This document shows positions 13,825 to 23,500 of a DNA stretch of 50,815 nucleotides, one piece after another. The DNA is from Alphaproteobacteria bacterium. Its GTDB lineage: Bacteria > Pseudomonadota > Alphaproteobacteria > Micropepsales > Micropepsaceae. Both the position numbers and the translations under genes were made by a program. Every line of letters starts with the position of its first letter. The stretch's first letter is position 1. A model generated the notes under the pieces. That model searched no databases. It had not been told where the DNA came from and saw only the letters and a program-made list of their open reading frames with translations. The stretch lies in the NCBI GenBank assembly GCA_013389115.1, contig JACADY010000024.1, forward strand, positions 1 through 50,815. Direction: 5' to 3'.

Positions 13825-14991
13825 TCAGGAGGCCGCCATCTCGTCGAGCCCACTCGAACCGGGATGGCAACGCATGGCGGGCAGCAAGACTTTGGCGATC
13901 GTACCGATGCCAAGCTCGCTTTCGAGCACGAGCGTACCCTGATGCAGTTCCGTGAAGGCTTTGACAAGCGGCAGGCCGAGGCCTGTGCCCTGGTGATTGC
14001 GTGCCTGAGTGCTTTGCACTTGTTCGAACGGCGCAACGACGCGCGCAAGGTCTTCCTTGCTGATCCCGATTCCGGTGTCGACGACGGTCAAATGCATGCC
14101 GCCATTGATCATGGACCCTGCCCTTACCGTGACGGTGCCGCCAAACGGCGTGAACTTGATGCCATTCGAAATGAGGTTGAGGAGGATCTGGCGAAGCAGC
14201 CGTCGATCGCCACACAAGAGCGGCAACGTTGAATCGACCTCCTGCACCAGCGTGACGCCCGCCGTCACGGCAAGCGTGTCTGTGAGGCGAACGACATCGC
14301 GAATGAGTTCGGCAAGATTGACGTCCTCCTCGCTCATCACAAAGCGTCCGGACTCGACCTTCGCCATATCAAGGACGTCGTTGACGATGGAAAGCAGCTG
14401 CGTCCCGCTGTTATAGATGTCGCCCGCATAGTCCCGATAGCGTGGCGGCAGCGGTCCGAACATCTCGCGCTGCATGATTTCGGCAAATCCGATGATCGCG
14501 TTGAGTGGCGTGCGCAGTTCGTGACTCATATTGGCGAGGAATTCGGACTTCGCGGTATTGGCGCTGCGAGCGGCAGAGGCCGCCTGCTGAAGCGCGATGG
14601 CATCGTCCTGCGCCTTGATGAGGGACGCCCGGATGAGCGACATCGACGTGCCGATGCCCGCATAGGCGCCGTCCCGCGTGACGATGAAGGCTTCGATGAG
14701 TTTGTCGCCCGCGATGACCTTGTGTTTGACGTCCTCAAGGGGCGTTGTGACATCGACGGTGAGGGGCGCGCGTTCGGCCAGCGCGAGGGCGGATTTGTTC
14801 CCATAAAGCGCCCGGCCGAAGGTATGGGCGAGTTTCAGGATGAATTCGGTGCGCGTGCAAAGGCCAAGCGCCACGCCATGGCTAACGATCGGCAATGCCA
14901 CGAGCCCGGGCTCATTGGCAAAGCGATCATAGATGGCCGTGCACGTCTGATCAGGCGAAACGGGTAGCACCCAATCTGAGAATTCGATCAT
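13825..14991 (-). CDS. Orphan sensor histidine kinase with CBS-like input domain
   Basis: About 388 residues. Residues 1-150 resemble a CBS-pair input module (FANEPGLVALPIVSHGVALGL, then AFIVTRDGAYAGIGT). A linker follows, then the H-box FLANMSHELRTPLNAIIGF with the phospho-acceptor His, then an HATPase domain with LISNGIKFTPFGG (N box), VVDTGIGISKE (G1) and GTGLGLPLVK (G2). There are no membrane segments, so it is cytosolic. No response regulator is adjacent. The ATG at 14991 is preferred; the open frame extends to 15147 but the extra 52 residues look non-coding. Confidence 0.88.
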   Translation of the reverse strand: MIEFSDWVLPVSPDQTCTAIYDRFANEPGLVALPIVSHGVALGLCTRTEFILKLAHTFGRALYGNKSALALAERAPLTVDVTTPLEDVKHKVIAGDKLIEAFIVTRDGAYAGIGTSMSLIRASLIKAQDDAIALQQAASAARSANTAKSEFLANMSHELRTPLNAIIGFAEIMQREMFGPLPPRYRDYAGDIYNSGTQLLSIVNDVLDMAKVESGRFVMSEEDVNLAELIRDVVRLTDTLAVTAGVTLVQEVDSTLPLLCGDRRLLRQILLNLISNGIKFTPFGGTVTVRAGSMINGGMHLTVVDTGIGISKEDLARVVAPFEQVQSTQARNHQGTGLGLPLVKAFTELHQGTLVLESELGIGTIAKVLLPAMRCHPGSSGLDEMAAS

Positions 14992-15178
14992 CTCGCAGCC
15001 AACGATACGCCAATGGGAATCTAATGCGGTCACGGCATCGCAGGTTGCCTGCGACGACACCGAGAAAGTGACTGAAATTGCTGGCGAATCGCTTAACGGG
15101 AATCTGTCACAAAACCGACAGAAATGTCGGATGTGGCTGCGCGGCAATCATTATCGCCGATAGCAGGTGGTTGACGTA

Positions 15179-15916
15179 TCAGGTCGACGCAAAAATCGCT
15201 TCCAGACTCGTCAAGTTCATGCCGTGTTTGACCCAGTTATAGGGCGTGAGGTTAACGGTCTTGATCATGGAGCGCACGATTTCCGTGCCATCTGCCCCTT
15301 CCTTGGGCACAAGATCGAAATCGATGATGTTGATGCAGGCGAGGTCCTGCTCAAAGGCCTGCACGCCTTTAAGGCCATTTCCCGTGCACCAGGAAAGGAC
15401 GAGCCGGTTCACGCCTTCATGCGCGACGACAAGGGCCGTGTGCCAGTGAGGGCGTGCAAGAAGCGCGCGCACGCTCTCCGAACAGCGTTGGAGCGCCGCG
15501 CTGAAAAGCTCCCCGCCGAACATCGAGGCGTCGGGCTCCGACGCGCGATCGAACTCGAACGCCATGCGCGCCGAGAGTTCCGAGCGGTTCTTGATGAGCT
15601 TGAGCCCCTGCCCGCCGCCCTTCAATTCGATCAGCCGCGCGTCCTCTTCAAGCGTGAGATGGTCTTTCTGCGCATTGCGCGACAGCACGATCTCGGCCGT
15701 TTGACGCGTGCGCGGATAGCCCGAACAGAGGGCCAGATCGAAACGGACATGGGCGAGCGCGTCGCCCGCCGCCTCGGCCTGGGCTACACCTGTTTCGGTG
15801 AGCGTGACGAGGTCGGGCCGCCCGTCCTGCGTCACCGTCTTCGAGAAATAGTCGACATGTCCGTGCCGCATCAGATAGATGCGCCGCCGCCCCGTCGTGC
15901 CTGGAAGAGCTGTCAT
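15179..15916 (-). CDS. Histidine phosphatase superfamily (phosphoglycerate mutase-like) protein
   Basis: 245 residues. The catalytic RHG is at 17-19 (YLMRHGHVD), a second arginine lies in SGYPRTRQTAEI, the acid is probably in FGGELF, and the second catalytic histidine is in VVAHEGVNRLVL. All four elements of the 2H phosphatase pocket are present. Substrates in this family range from sugar phosphates to cofactors and proteins. A short gap separates it from the CaiB-type gene upstream on the same strand, so the two are probably co-transcribed. Confidence 0.9.
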   Translation of the reverse strand: MTALPGTTGRRRIYLMRHGHVDYFSKTVTQDGRPDLVTLTETGVAQAEAAGDALAHVRFDLALCSGYPRTRQTAEIVLSRNAQKDHLTLEEDARLIELKGGGQGLKLIKNRSELSARMAFEFDRASEPDASMFGGELFSAALQRCSESVRALLARPHWHTALVVAHEGVNRLVLSWCTGNGLKGVQAFEQDLACINIIDFDLVPKEGADGTEIVRSMIKTVNLTPYNWVKHGMNLTSLEAIFAST

Positions 15917-15921
15917 GAGAG

Positions 15922-17046
15922 CTAGATAGCACCCTCGGACTTCAGTTCTGCGACGTCGGCGGCGCTGAAGCCGAAATCGGCAAGCGCGCTTTCCGTGTGC
16001 TCTCCCGCCATCGGCGCTGGCCCCTGGATTGTACTTGCCGTGCGCGAGAAGCGCGGCGCGGGTGCGGGCTGAACGATGCCGTCGCGCGTGACGTAGGTCT
16101 GCCGGGCTTCGTTATGCCTGTGGTGGGGCGCCTCGCTCAGCGACAGCACGGGCGCATAGCACACATCACTGCCTTCCATGATCGCGTCCCATTCATCCCG
16201 GGTCTTGGTCTTGATGGCGGCGGCGAGCTTTTCCTTAAGAGCCGGCCACTGTGCGCGATCCATCTGGGCCGAGAAGCCGGGATCGCTGAGTCCCGACTTC
16301 TCCAGCAGCAGCGCATAGAATTGCGGTTCGATGGAGCCGATCGCGACGTATTTCCCGTCTTTCGTCTCATACGTGTCGTAGAAATGCGCGCCGCCATCGA
16401 GCATGTTCGAGCCACGCTGATCCTCCCACATGCCGGCGGCCTTGAAGCCGAAGAACATGGCAAGCAGCGACGCGGCGCCATCCGTCATTGCGCAGTCAAC
16501 GACCTGCCCCTTGCCCGATTGCCGCGCCTCGATGAGTGCGGCAAGCACGCCGACGACGAGGTAGAGCGCGCCGCCGCCGAAATCACCGACGAGGTTGAGC
16601 GGCGGCACCGGCTTCTCCCCCTTGCGCCCGATGGCGTGGAGCGCGCCCGTGAGCGCGATGTAGTTGATGTCGTGCCCGGCCGCCTGGGCGAGCGGTCCCG
16701 TTTGGCCCCAGCCCGTCATGCGCCCATAGACGAGCTTGGGATTGCGCGCGAGCATCGCATCCGGCCCAAGACCCAGGCGCTCCATCACGCCGGGCCGGAA
16801 GCCTTCGATGATCGCGTCTGCGCCCGCCGCCATCTTCAGCACGGCCGCGATCGCCTTCGGGTTCTTGAGATCAAGCGCAACGGAACGCCGTCCGCGTGAA
16901 GTGATGTCGAACTTGGATCCGCCGCGCGCGCCCTTACGGTCGATGCGAACGACATCGGCGCCCATGTCTGAAAGCAGCATGCAGGCGAACGGCCCAGGCC
17001 CGATCCCTGCGAATTCGATGACCTTGAGCCCTTTGAGCGGTCCCAT
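15922..17046 (-). CDS. CaiB/BaiF family CoA transferase (alpha-methylacyl-CoA racemase-like)
   Basis: 374 residues of the class III CoA-transferase/racemase fold. The start [20 protein letters not shown] and the following [13 protein letters not shown] are diagnostic, as is [10 protein letters not shown]. The Asp/Glu region [20 protein letters not shown] and the [20 protein letters not shown] block are those of alpha-methylacyl-CoA racemases, which epimerise 2-methylacyl-CoA during branched-chain or sterol side-chain degradation. It lies 5 bases upstream of the histidine phosphatase on the same strand. Confidence 0.9.
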   Translation of the reverse strand: MGPLKGLKVIEFAGIGPGPFACMLLSDMGADVVRIDRKGARGGSKFDITSRGRRSVALDLKNPKAIAAVLKMAAGADAIIEGFRPGVMERLGLGPDAMLARNPKLVYGRMTGWGQTGPLAQAAGHDINYIALTGALHAIGRKGEKPVPPLNLVGDFGGGALYLVVGVLAALIEARQSGKGQVVDCAMTDGAASLLAMFFGFKAAGMWEDQRGSNMLDGGAHFYDTYETKDGKYVAIGSIEPQFYALLLEKSGLSDPGFSAQMDRAQWPALKEKLAAAIKTKTRDEWDAIMEGSDVCYAPVLSLSEAPHHRHNEARQTYVTRDGIVQPAPAPRFSRTASTIQGPAPMAGEHTESALADFGFSAADVAELKSEGAI

Positions 17047-17141
17047 CCGGCTTCTCCCAGTTCTGAATTGTCGTTATGTTTTTTGTAGCCACTGCCCTGC
17101 CATCCGGCAATCACAAGCGTGGTGCAAAGGGGGAGCTGACG

Positions 17142-17573
17142 ATGCGTAAACCACTAAAAACACTGGCATTGGCGTCGCTGATGGCCCTGTCGGCCTGTGA
17201 AGGCGCGGCGGCACCGGATGTCGCCGACAGGCGCCCGGCAAACCCCAACGCGCCCCAGTTGGCGCTGTCGGTGGAAAGCGTATCGCTGGCGATGACGCGC
17301 AAGATGCCGCCCTCGCTCATCATCCGCGTCAAGGGAACCGTGCGCACGGCCGGCTGGACGGACGCGGCTTTGATGCCGTTGCAAACCTTTGCACCCGAGG
17401 GCGACATGCGCAGTTTCACCCTCGTTGCAAAGCCCCCTGCCCCCGACATGTTTGTCGCCCAGGTGATAACGCCGATCGAGGCCACGGTCGTGCTCGACCC
17501 GCTGCCGCAAGGCGTCAAGCGCATCCGGATCCTCTCCGAGACGAACGAGGCGAGCGCCGAAATCAACCCCTAA
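17142..17573 (+). CDS. Small lipoprotein, tandem paralogue 1
   Basis: 143 residues with a lipoprotein signal: LASLMALSAC, Cys19 as the lipidation site. The mature part is about 120 residues of beta-rich sequence with the block IIRVKGTVRTAGWTDAAL and the closing QGVKRIRILSETN. It is clearly related to the next gene. I do not recognise a named family. It should sit in the outer or inner membrane facing the periplasm. AAAGGGGGAG precedes the ATG. It is divergent from the CaiB-type gene. Confidence 0.75.
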   Translation: MRKPLKTLALASLMALSACEGAAAPDVADRRPANPNAPQLALSVESVSLAMTRKMPPSLIIRVKGTVRTAGWTDAALMPLQTFAPEGDMRSFTLVAKPPAPDMFVAQVITPIEATVVLDPLPQGVKRIRILSETNEASAEINP

Positions 17574-17627
17574 TCGCCTCATTTCGGCCGCGAAGGGGTC
17601 CAATCCCGGTCAAGAGCCGCCGCCACG

Positions 17628-17652
17628 CTCCCTTGCATCAAAGTCAAGGGAG
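17628..17652 (+). promoter_or_regulatory. Hairpin covering the ribosome site of tandem paralogue 2
   Basis: CTCCCTTG (17628-17635) pairs perfectly with CAAGGGAG (17645-17652) around a 9-base loop. The right arm contains the Shine-Dalgarno AGGGAG of the gene starting at 17660. Folded mRNA would hide the ribosome site, so translation could be conditional. It could alternatively be a DNA palindrome for a regulator. Confidence 0.55.
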
Positions 17653-17659
17653 AAGTGAC

Positions 17660-18091
17660 ATGCGTGCAGCGTGGACGATCGGACTGGGAGCGGCTGGTGG
17701 CCTTTTGCTATTCGCGATCGGCACCGCCTGGGCCTGCGATGAGGAGGGGCCATTCGCCATCGCACCCGTTGATCGAATTGATGTCATCGAGGCGAGATGG
17801 TCCGCGACCGAGAAGGGCACGATCGACCTGACCATCGCCGGCACGACCGCGACGCCGGGCTGGGTGAACGGGTTTCTCGAGATCGACACCTTTCACCCCG
17901 GGGTCGACCATGAACTGACGATCCGCTTTCTCGCCTTCCCGCCCGAGCTGGCCTCGACCGAGGAGTCATCCGCGATCGCGATATCGGAAAAATCCTTGCC
18001 GATCCCGGAAGGCGCCGAGCGCATCAGGATCACGGGCGCGCTGAACACGCTCACGGTCGATCTGCCCGACCGGCCGGAAGGCGCGATTTAG
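17660..18091 (+). CDS. Small exported protein, tandem paralogue 2
   Basis: 143 residues, the same length as its upstream neighbour. The signal peptide is LGAAGGLLLFAIGTAWA with probable cleavage before Cys26. The lipobox is poor (Trp at -2), so signal peptidase I is more likely. The mature part shares the layout of paralogue 1: TIDLTIAGTTATPGWVNGFL matches IIRVKGTVRTAGWTDAAL, and GAERIRITGALN matches GVKRIRILSETN. The function is unknown. One copy looks lipidated and one free, an arrangement seen in some periplasmic partner pairs, but that is inference. Confidence 0.75.
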   Translation: MRAAWTIGLGAAGGLLLFAIGTAWACDEEGPFAIAPVDRIDVIEARWSATEKGTIDLTIAGTTATPGWVNGFLEIDTFHPGVDHELTIRFLAFPPELASTEESSAIAISEKSLPIPEGAERIRITGALNTLTVDLPDRPEGAI

Positions 18092-18128
18092 GACCAAGTG
18101 ACTTTCAAGTGCCCTCGCCTGTCATGGC

Positions 18129-18872
18129 TCAGTCCCCGCGCCGGGGAAACCACTGGCTGCGCAGCCAGCCAAGAAAACTGTTGCGCGTGAGAAACGCGCG
18201 GTCGAGCGTATCGACCATGCGCGATAAGCCTTGCGCGTCGGCAAAGAGATCCGAGCGCAGCTTGATCGGCTGCTGCGGATCGAGCGCCTTGCGCACAGTG
18301 GCCGGGCAGCCGCCGGCGACGACATTGGCGGGAATGTCCCTCGTCACCACGCTGCCCGCGCCGATGACGCTGTTCCGCCCGATCCTCACGCCCTTGCCCA
18401 CGATCACATTGACACCGAGCCAGACATTTTCCTCCAGCACGATCGGCGCGGCTGCGCCCTGTTCCGCCGTGCGGTCATAGAGCGAATGCCAATCGCTGTC
18501 GCTCAAATAGCAGCCCGAGGCGATCATCGTGTTGCTGCCGATGCTGATCCCGATGGACGAGATGATCCGTGTGCCGGGGCTGATGAGCACATGATCCCCG
18601 ATATCGATGTGCCCCAGCCGCTCGCCCGAGAACCACACGCAGATCTTCACCGGATGGGCGCGCTCGGCATTGATATGTGCATGCTTGCCCGCGCGGATGT
18701 TGGGTCCGATGATCTCGATATGGCGCGGATTGAGGAATTGCGCGCCCTCGCCAAGCGCATCGAACTGGGGCGCAAGGAAATGGCGTACATAAAAGCGGTT
18801 GAAACCTGCTGCCGCCTTTTTCAGCCAATAGGGACGATGATCGCGCCGCACGTCAGAGCGACTGTCCGTCAT
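18129..18872 (-). CDS. Hexapeptide-repeat acyltransferase (LbH family)
   Basis: 247 residues with a left-handed beta-helix of hexapeptide turns from about residue 55 to 200: IEIIGPNIRAGKHAHINAE, IDIGDHVLISPGTRI, ISIGSNTMIASGCYLSDSD, VWLGVNVIVGKGVRIG, NSVIGAGSVVTRDIPANVVA, GGCPATVRKAL. This is the signature of sugar O-acetyltransferases of the maltose/galactoside/WcaF group, with the catalytic His probably in SDSDWHSLYD. It probably acetylates a surface sugar. Its start overlaps the end of the SDR gene by 20 bases, so the two are one operon. Confidence 0.85.
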   Translation of the reverse strand: MTDSRSDVRRDHRPYWLKKAAAGFNRFYVRHFLAPQFDALGEGAQFLNPRHIEIIGPNIRAGKHAHINAERAHPVKICVWFSGERLGHIDIGDHVLISPGTRIISSIGISIGSNTMIASGCYLSDSDWHSLYDRTAEQGAAAPIVLEENVWLGVNVIVGKGVRIGRNSVIGAGSVVTRDIPANVVAGGCPATVRKALDPQQPIKLRSDLFADAQGLSRMVDTLDRAFLTRNSFLGWLRSQWFPRRGD

Positions 18873-19623
18873 CGACCGTGATGACAGAGCCCGTAATGAT
18901 GCGCGAGGCATCGCTCGCCAGCAGCAACAGCATCCCGTCGAGGTCGGATTCCTGGCCAAGGCGCCGGCGTGGGAACCCGCCGATCTGCTTCTGGCCGCCC
19001 TCTGTCTTGAACCAGTCGCTGTTGATCTCGGTCTCGATATAGCCGGGGCAGATCGCCGTGACATTGATGCCTGCCCGCGCCCACTCGCGCGCCAGCGCCT
19101 GCGTCATCATCGCGACCGCCGCCTTCGACATGCAATAGGCGGCAAGCCCCGGCAGAACGCGCTGTGCGCCGATCGAGGCGATGGAGATGATCCGCCCGCC
19201 ATTGCCCCGCGCGATCATGGACTTTGCGACGGCCTGGGCCATGAAGAAGGCGCCGCGCACATTGGTTGCCATGATGCGATCATAGTCTTCCTCGCGCAGA
19301 TCGACGGCGCGCGCCTGCACGTTCATGCCCGCATTGTTGATGAGGATGTCGATGGGGCCGAGCCCCTGCTCCACCGCCGAGACGCAGGCATCGATCGATC
19401 GCGTCTGCGTCACATCGAGCGCCTGCACAAAGGCCTTTCCACCCTCCGCCTTCAGCCCTTGCGCGAGCGCCTCGAGCCGCTCGGTCCGCCGGCCCGTCAG
19501 TGCGACGGCCGCGCCCGCGCGAGAGAGCACCTGTGCAAAGCGCAGCCCAAGGCCGCTCGTGGCGCCGGTGACGAGCGCGACTTTGCCATCGAGCCGCAGC
19601 GAGGGAAGCGATAGGGACGTCAT
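18853..19623 (-). CDS. SDR family NAD(P)-dependent oxidoreductase
   Basis: 256 residues. The Rossmann glycine loop VALVTGATSGLGLRFAQ, the NNAG motif (ILINNAGMNVQAR), the catalytic Ser in ISIASIGAQ and the YCMSK active site are all present, followed by ICPGYIETEIN. The classical SDR reduces or oxidises an alcohol/ketone; members with this ending resemble 3-oxoacyl reductases. The ATG at 19623 gives the usual start; an earlier ATG at 19695 adds 24 residues and looks non-coding. It overlaps the downstream acyltransferase gene by 20 bases. Confidence 0.9.
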   Translation of the reverse strand: MTSLSLPSLRLDGKVALVTGATSGLGLRFAQVLSRAGAAVALTGRRTERLEALAQGLKAEGGKAFVQALDVTQTRSIDACVSAVEQGLGPIDILINNAGMNVQARAVDLREEDYDRIMATNVRGAFFMAQAVAKSMIARGNGGRIISIASIGAQRVLPGLAAYCMSKAAVAMMTQALAREWARAGINVTAICPGYIETEINSDWFKTEGGQKQIGGFPRRRLGQESDLDGMLLLLASDASRIITGSVITVDDGQSL

Positions 19624-19719
19624 GGGGAATCCAGGAGAGGGTTGCACTGCCGCATCCTTGGGGTCCATGCTTGCCGCCGTCAAGCGCGGGATCAAAACGC
19701 CCCCAAAAAGGAGGATGCC

Positions 19720-20364
19720 ATGCAGATTGACGTGATCTCAGATACGGTCTGCCCCTGGTGTTACATCGGCAAGCGCCGCCTTGGCCGCGCGCTCGCCGCA
19801 AGGCCCGAGCTTGACGTATCCGTGCGCTGGCGCCCCTATCAGCTTGATCCGACGATTCCGCCTGGCGGCGTCGACCGCAAGGAATATCTGCTGGCCAAAT
19901 TCGGCCCGGGCGAGCGGCCAAAGGCCATGGCTGCCGCGATCAAGGAGGCTGGCAGCGAGGAAGGCATCGACTTTGCCTTCGACAAGATCATGAAAAGCCC
20001 CAACACGCTCAACAGCCACCGTCTCATCCGATGGGCCGCGAGCGCGGGCGTTCAGGACCGCGTCGTTGACGCGCTGTTCCGGCGCTATTTTACGCAAGGT
20101 GAGGATATCGGAGACATCGAAGTGCTCATCGATGTCGCGCGGGAGTGCTGGATGGACACCGATCTCGTCCGTGAGCTGATGACTGGCGATGCGGATGCCG
20201 ATCTCGTCCGGCGGGAGGACAATCTTGCCCGCCGCATCGGTGTTGAGGGCGTGCCCGCCTATATCATCGCCGATAAATATCTGCTTTTGGGGGCGCAGGA
20301 TCCCGAAGTCATCCTGCGCGCCATCGACAAGGCGTTGGAAAAGGTGGCGGAGGACGGCGCCTGA
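19720..20364 (+). CDS. DsbA family (FrnE-like) thiol oxidoreductase
   Basis: 214 residues, no signal peptide, so cytoplasmic. The thioredoxin-fold active site is CPWC at residues 11-14 (DTVCPWCYIGKRRLGRAL), the helical insert contains SPNTLNSHRLIRWA, and the cis-proline region is GVEGVPAYIIADKY. This matches the FrnE/2-hydroxychromene-2-carboxylate isomerase group, which includes polyketide enzymes and stress-related disulfide isomerases. The ribosome site AAAAAGGAGG precedes the ATG. It is convergent with mfd. Confidence 0.9.
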   Translation: MQIDVISDTVCPWCYIGKRRLGRALAARPELDVSVRWRPYQLDPTIPPGGVDRKEYLLAKFGPGERPKAMAAAIKEAGSEEGIDFAFDKIMKSPNTLNSHRLIRWAASAGVQDRVVDALFRRYFTQGEDIGDIEVLIDVARECWMDTDLVRELMTGDADADLVRREDNLARRIGVEGVPAYIIADKYLLLGAQDPEVILRAIDKALEKVAEDGA

Positions 20365-20388
20365 GCGGATCTTTCGTGGCCCTTTTCA

Positions 20389-20535
20389 CATTCCTCCCAC
20401 TTCGAGGGCCGCGAAGTGCGGCCACCTCAAAGGGTGAGGAAAAATAACGACCGCATCCTGAGGTGCGAGGCGAAGCCGAGCCTCGAAGAGTGAGAAGCGA
20501 GCCCCTTCGCGAGCCGCGAAGAATGAGGCGCCTCC
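20389..20535. repeat. Cluster of palindromic intergenic repeats between convergent genes
   Basis: Three related palindromic units fill the gap: one with GGCCGC (20407-20412) and GCGGCC (20418-20423), one with CGAGGC (20466-20471) and GCCTCG (20480-20485), and a third, degraded one ending GAAGAATGAGGC. Each is framed by CCTGAGG/CCTCA-like bases. They match the dispersed CATCCTGAGGTGCGAG... CTCGAAG-type repeats of Hyphomicrobiales genomes. They may also act as a bidirectional terminator for mfd and the DsbA-like gene. Confidence 0.65.
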
Positions 20536-20538
20536 CCC

Positions 20539-23500
20539 TCACACCGCCAGTTCGGCAAGCTTCGCGACCACCTGATGCGCGCCGTTGAGCCGGTCTTCTG
20601 GATCGGGCCAAGTGCGCATCACGACGATCTTCTGATCGGGCCGCACCTTCATTGTGCCGCTCTGCCGCGCGATATGGAGGATGAGCGCCTCGGGCTTGGG
20701 GAACACATTGCCGCGGAACGAGATCGTTGCGCCCTTGGGCCCCGCGTCGATCTTCTCCACCGCCGCGATCCGGCACAGACGCTTGATTTCAATGACCTTG
20801 AGCAGATGCTTCACCTCATCGGGCATGCTGCCGAAACGGTCGACGAGTTCCGCGGCAAAGCCATCGATATCGGCGCTCTGCTCGACTTCGGCGAGGCGGC
20901 GATAAAGCGAGAGCCGCAGCGCGAGGTCCGGCACATAGGATTCAGGAATGAGAATGGGCGCCCCGACGCTGATCTGCGGTGACCATTCGCCCATTCCCTC
21001 TTCCTCGGCCGAGCCGCCGGCGCGTAAGGATGCGACCGCCTCTTCCAGCATGTCTTGATAAAGCTCGATGCCGACCTCCTTGATGTGGCCGGACTGTTCC
21101 TCGCCGAGCAGATTGCCCGATCCGCGCAGGTCGAGATCATGGCTTGCAAGCGTGAAGCCTGCACCCAACGTGTCGAGCGTCTGCAGCACCTGGAGACGCT
21201 TTTCCGCGCCCGCCGTCAGCGTGCGGTTCGGCGGTGTCGTGAGATAAGCATAGGCGCGCTGCTTCGAGCGGCCGATGCGGCCGCGGATCTGATAGAGCTG
21301 GGCAAGGCCGAACATGTCGGCGCGATGCACGATGAGCGTATTGGCGGTGGGAATATCAAGGCCGCTTTCGACGATCGTGGTGGAGACGAGCACGTCATAC
21401 TGCCGCTCATAAAACGCCGTCATCACATCCTCAAGCTGCGTCGGCGCCATCTGTCCATGTGCCCGCACCGGTTTCACCTCCGGCACCTGCGCGTGCAGAT
21501 ATTCCATCGCGTCTGCAAGGTCGGAGATACGCGGCACGACATAAAAGCTCTGTCCGCCGCGATAGTGCTCGCGCAGCAGCGCCTCGCGCACGACGAGAGG
21601 GTCGAACGGCCCGACAAAAGTGCGCACCGCCAGCCGGTCGACGGGCGGAGTGGCGATGATCGACATGTCTTTGACGCCCGTCAGCGCCAATTGCAACGTG
21701 CGCGGAATGGGCGTTGCCGAAAGCGTTAGCACATGCACATTGGCCTTGAGCTGCTTCAGCCGCTCCTTATGCGCAACGCCGAAATGCTGCTCTTCATCGA
21801 CGATGAGAAGCGCAAGGTCCTTGAATGCAATCGACTTGGCGAGCAGCGCATGCGTGCCGACAACGACATCGACCGTGCCAGACGCAAGCCCGGCCCGCGT
21901 CTCGCTCGCCTCCTTCGCGTTGACAAGGCGTGAGAGCTGGCGCACCTGAATGGGCCAGCCCTTGAAGCGTTCTGAAAACGTGCGGAAATGCTGCCGCGAC
22001 AGCAGTGTCGTCGGCACGACGACCGCGACCTGCCGGCCCTGCATCGCGGCGACAAAGGCGGCGCGCAAGGCGACCTCCGTCTTGCCGAAGCCGACATCGC
22101 CGCAGATGAGCCGGTCCATCGGCCGGCCCTTGCCCAGATCCTCGATCACCTCGCCGATGGCGCGGTCCTGGTCCTCGGTCTCCTCATAGGGGAACCGCGC
22201 GCAGAACTCTTCATAGCTGCCGTGCTGCGGATTGACTTCAGGCGCCCGTTTGAGCTCGCGCGCCGCCGCGACTTTGATGAGCTGCTCGGCCATGTCGCGG
22301 ATGCGGTTCTTCAGTTTCGCCTTACGCGATTGCCACCCCGACCCGCCCAGGCGGTCGAGCTGGATGCCTTCATCGTCCGAGCCATAGCGCGTCAGCAGCT
22401 CGATATTCTCAACCGGTAGGAAGAGTTTTCCGCCGTCATACTGGATCTCAAGGCAGTCATGCGGCGCGCCCGCGACGTCCAGCGTTTTGAGCCCGAGATA
22501 GCGCCCGATCCCGTGTTCCACATGCACGACGAGATCGCCGGTCGAGAGCGCGGTCGCCTCCGCGATGAAATTCTGTGCCCGGCGCGATTTGCGCGCACGC
22601 ACCATGCGATCGCCCAGAATGTCCTGTTCGCTGACGACGGCGAGGCCCGGCGCCTCGAATCCATGCTCCATCGCGATGACGGCAAGGCCGATCTGGGAGG
22701 GCGCCAGTTTCTCCGCCGCGGCAAAATTGTCGACCGCCACGACGCTGCCGACGGCATGATCGGCAAGAACACCCGCCATGCGTTCGGCAGAGCCTTGGCT
22801 CCAGCACGCGATGATCGCGCGCTTGCGCCCAGCGGTCAGGGTCTTCAGATAGCTGCCGGCGGCCTCAAAGACGTTGATCTCCTGCTTGCGCTCCGGTGCG
22901 AAATCGCGGCCGATTTTTCCGCCCGCATCGATCACGTCGATGGCATCGGGCCGCTGGAAGACCGTGAACAATCGGGTGGGAAAGCCGCGCAGGCGCTTCT
23001 CCCATTCGCTGCTGGAGAGGTAGAGCGCCTCGGCCGGCAAAGGCTTATAGCTGACGGCGCCCGCCCCATGCCCCTCCCGCGCGAGCTTGAGCGCATCCGC
23101 GCGCGCATCGTGATAGTCAGCGATCTGCGACAGCCGCGCATCGGCCGCCTCTTCGGCAAGACCGTCCAGCGTGACGAGACCTTGGGCGGCGTAGTCGAAA
23201 ATCGTCTCAAGCGCCTCATGGAACAGTGGCAGCCAATGCTCATAGCCAGCATAGCGCCGCCCCTCCGAGATCGCCGCATAGAGCGGATCATCACCCGTCA
23301 CCGCGCCGAACGCCGCCACATAGCCCGAGCGGAACCGAGCGATCGATTCCCGCTCGATCGGCACCTCGTTGGCCGGCACGAGGGCGATGCGCTTCAGCGT
23401 GCCGATGGAGCGCTGATCCTCCGCATTGAACCGCCGGATGGTTTCAAGCGTGTCGCCGAAGAAATCGAGCCGCAGCGGCTCGGCCGCGCCCGGCGGATAA

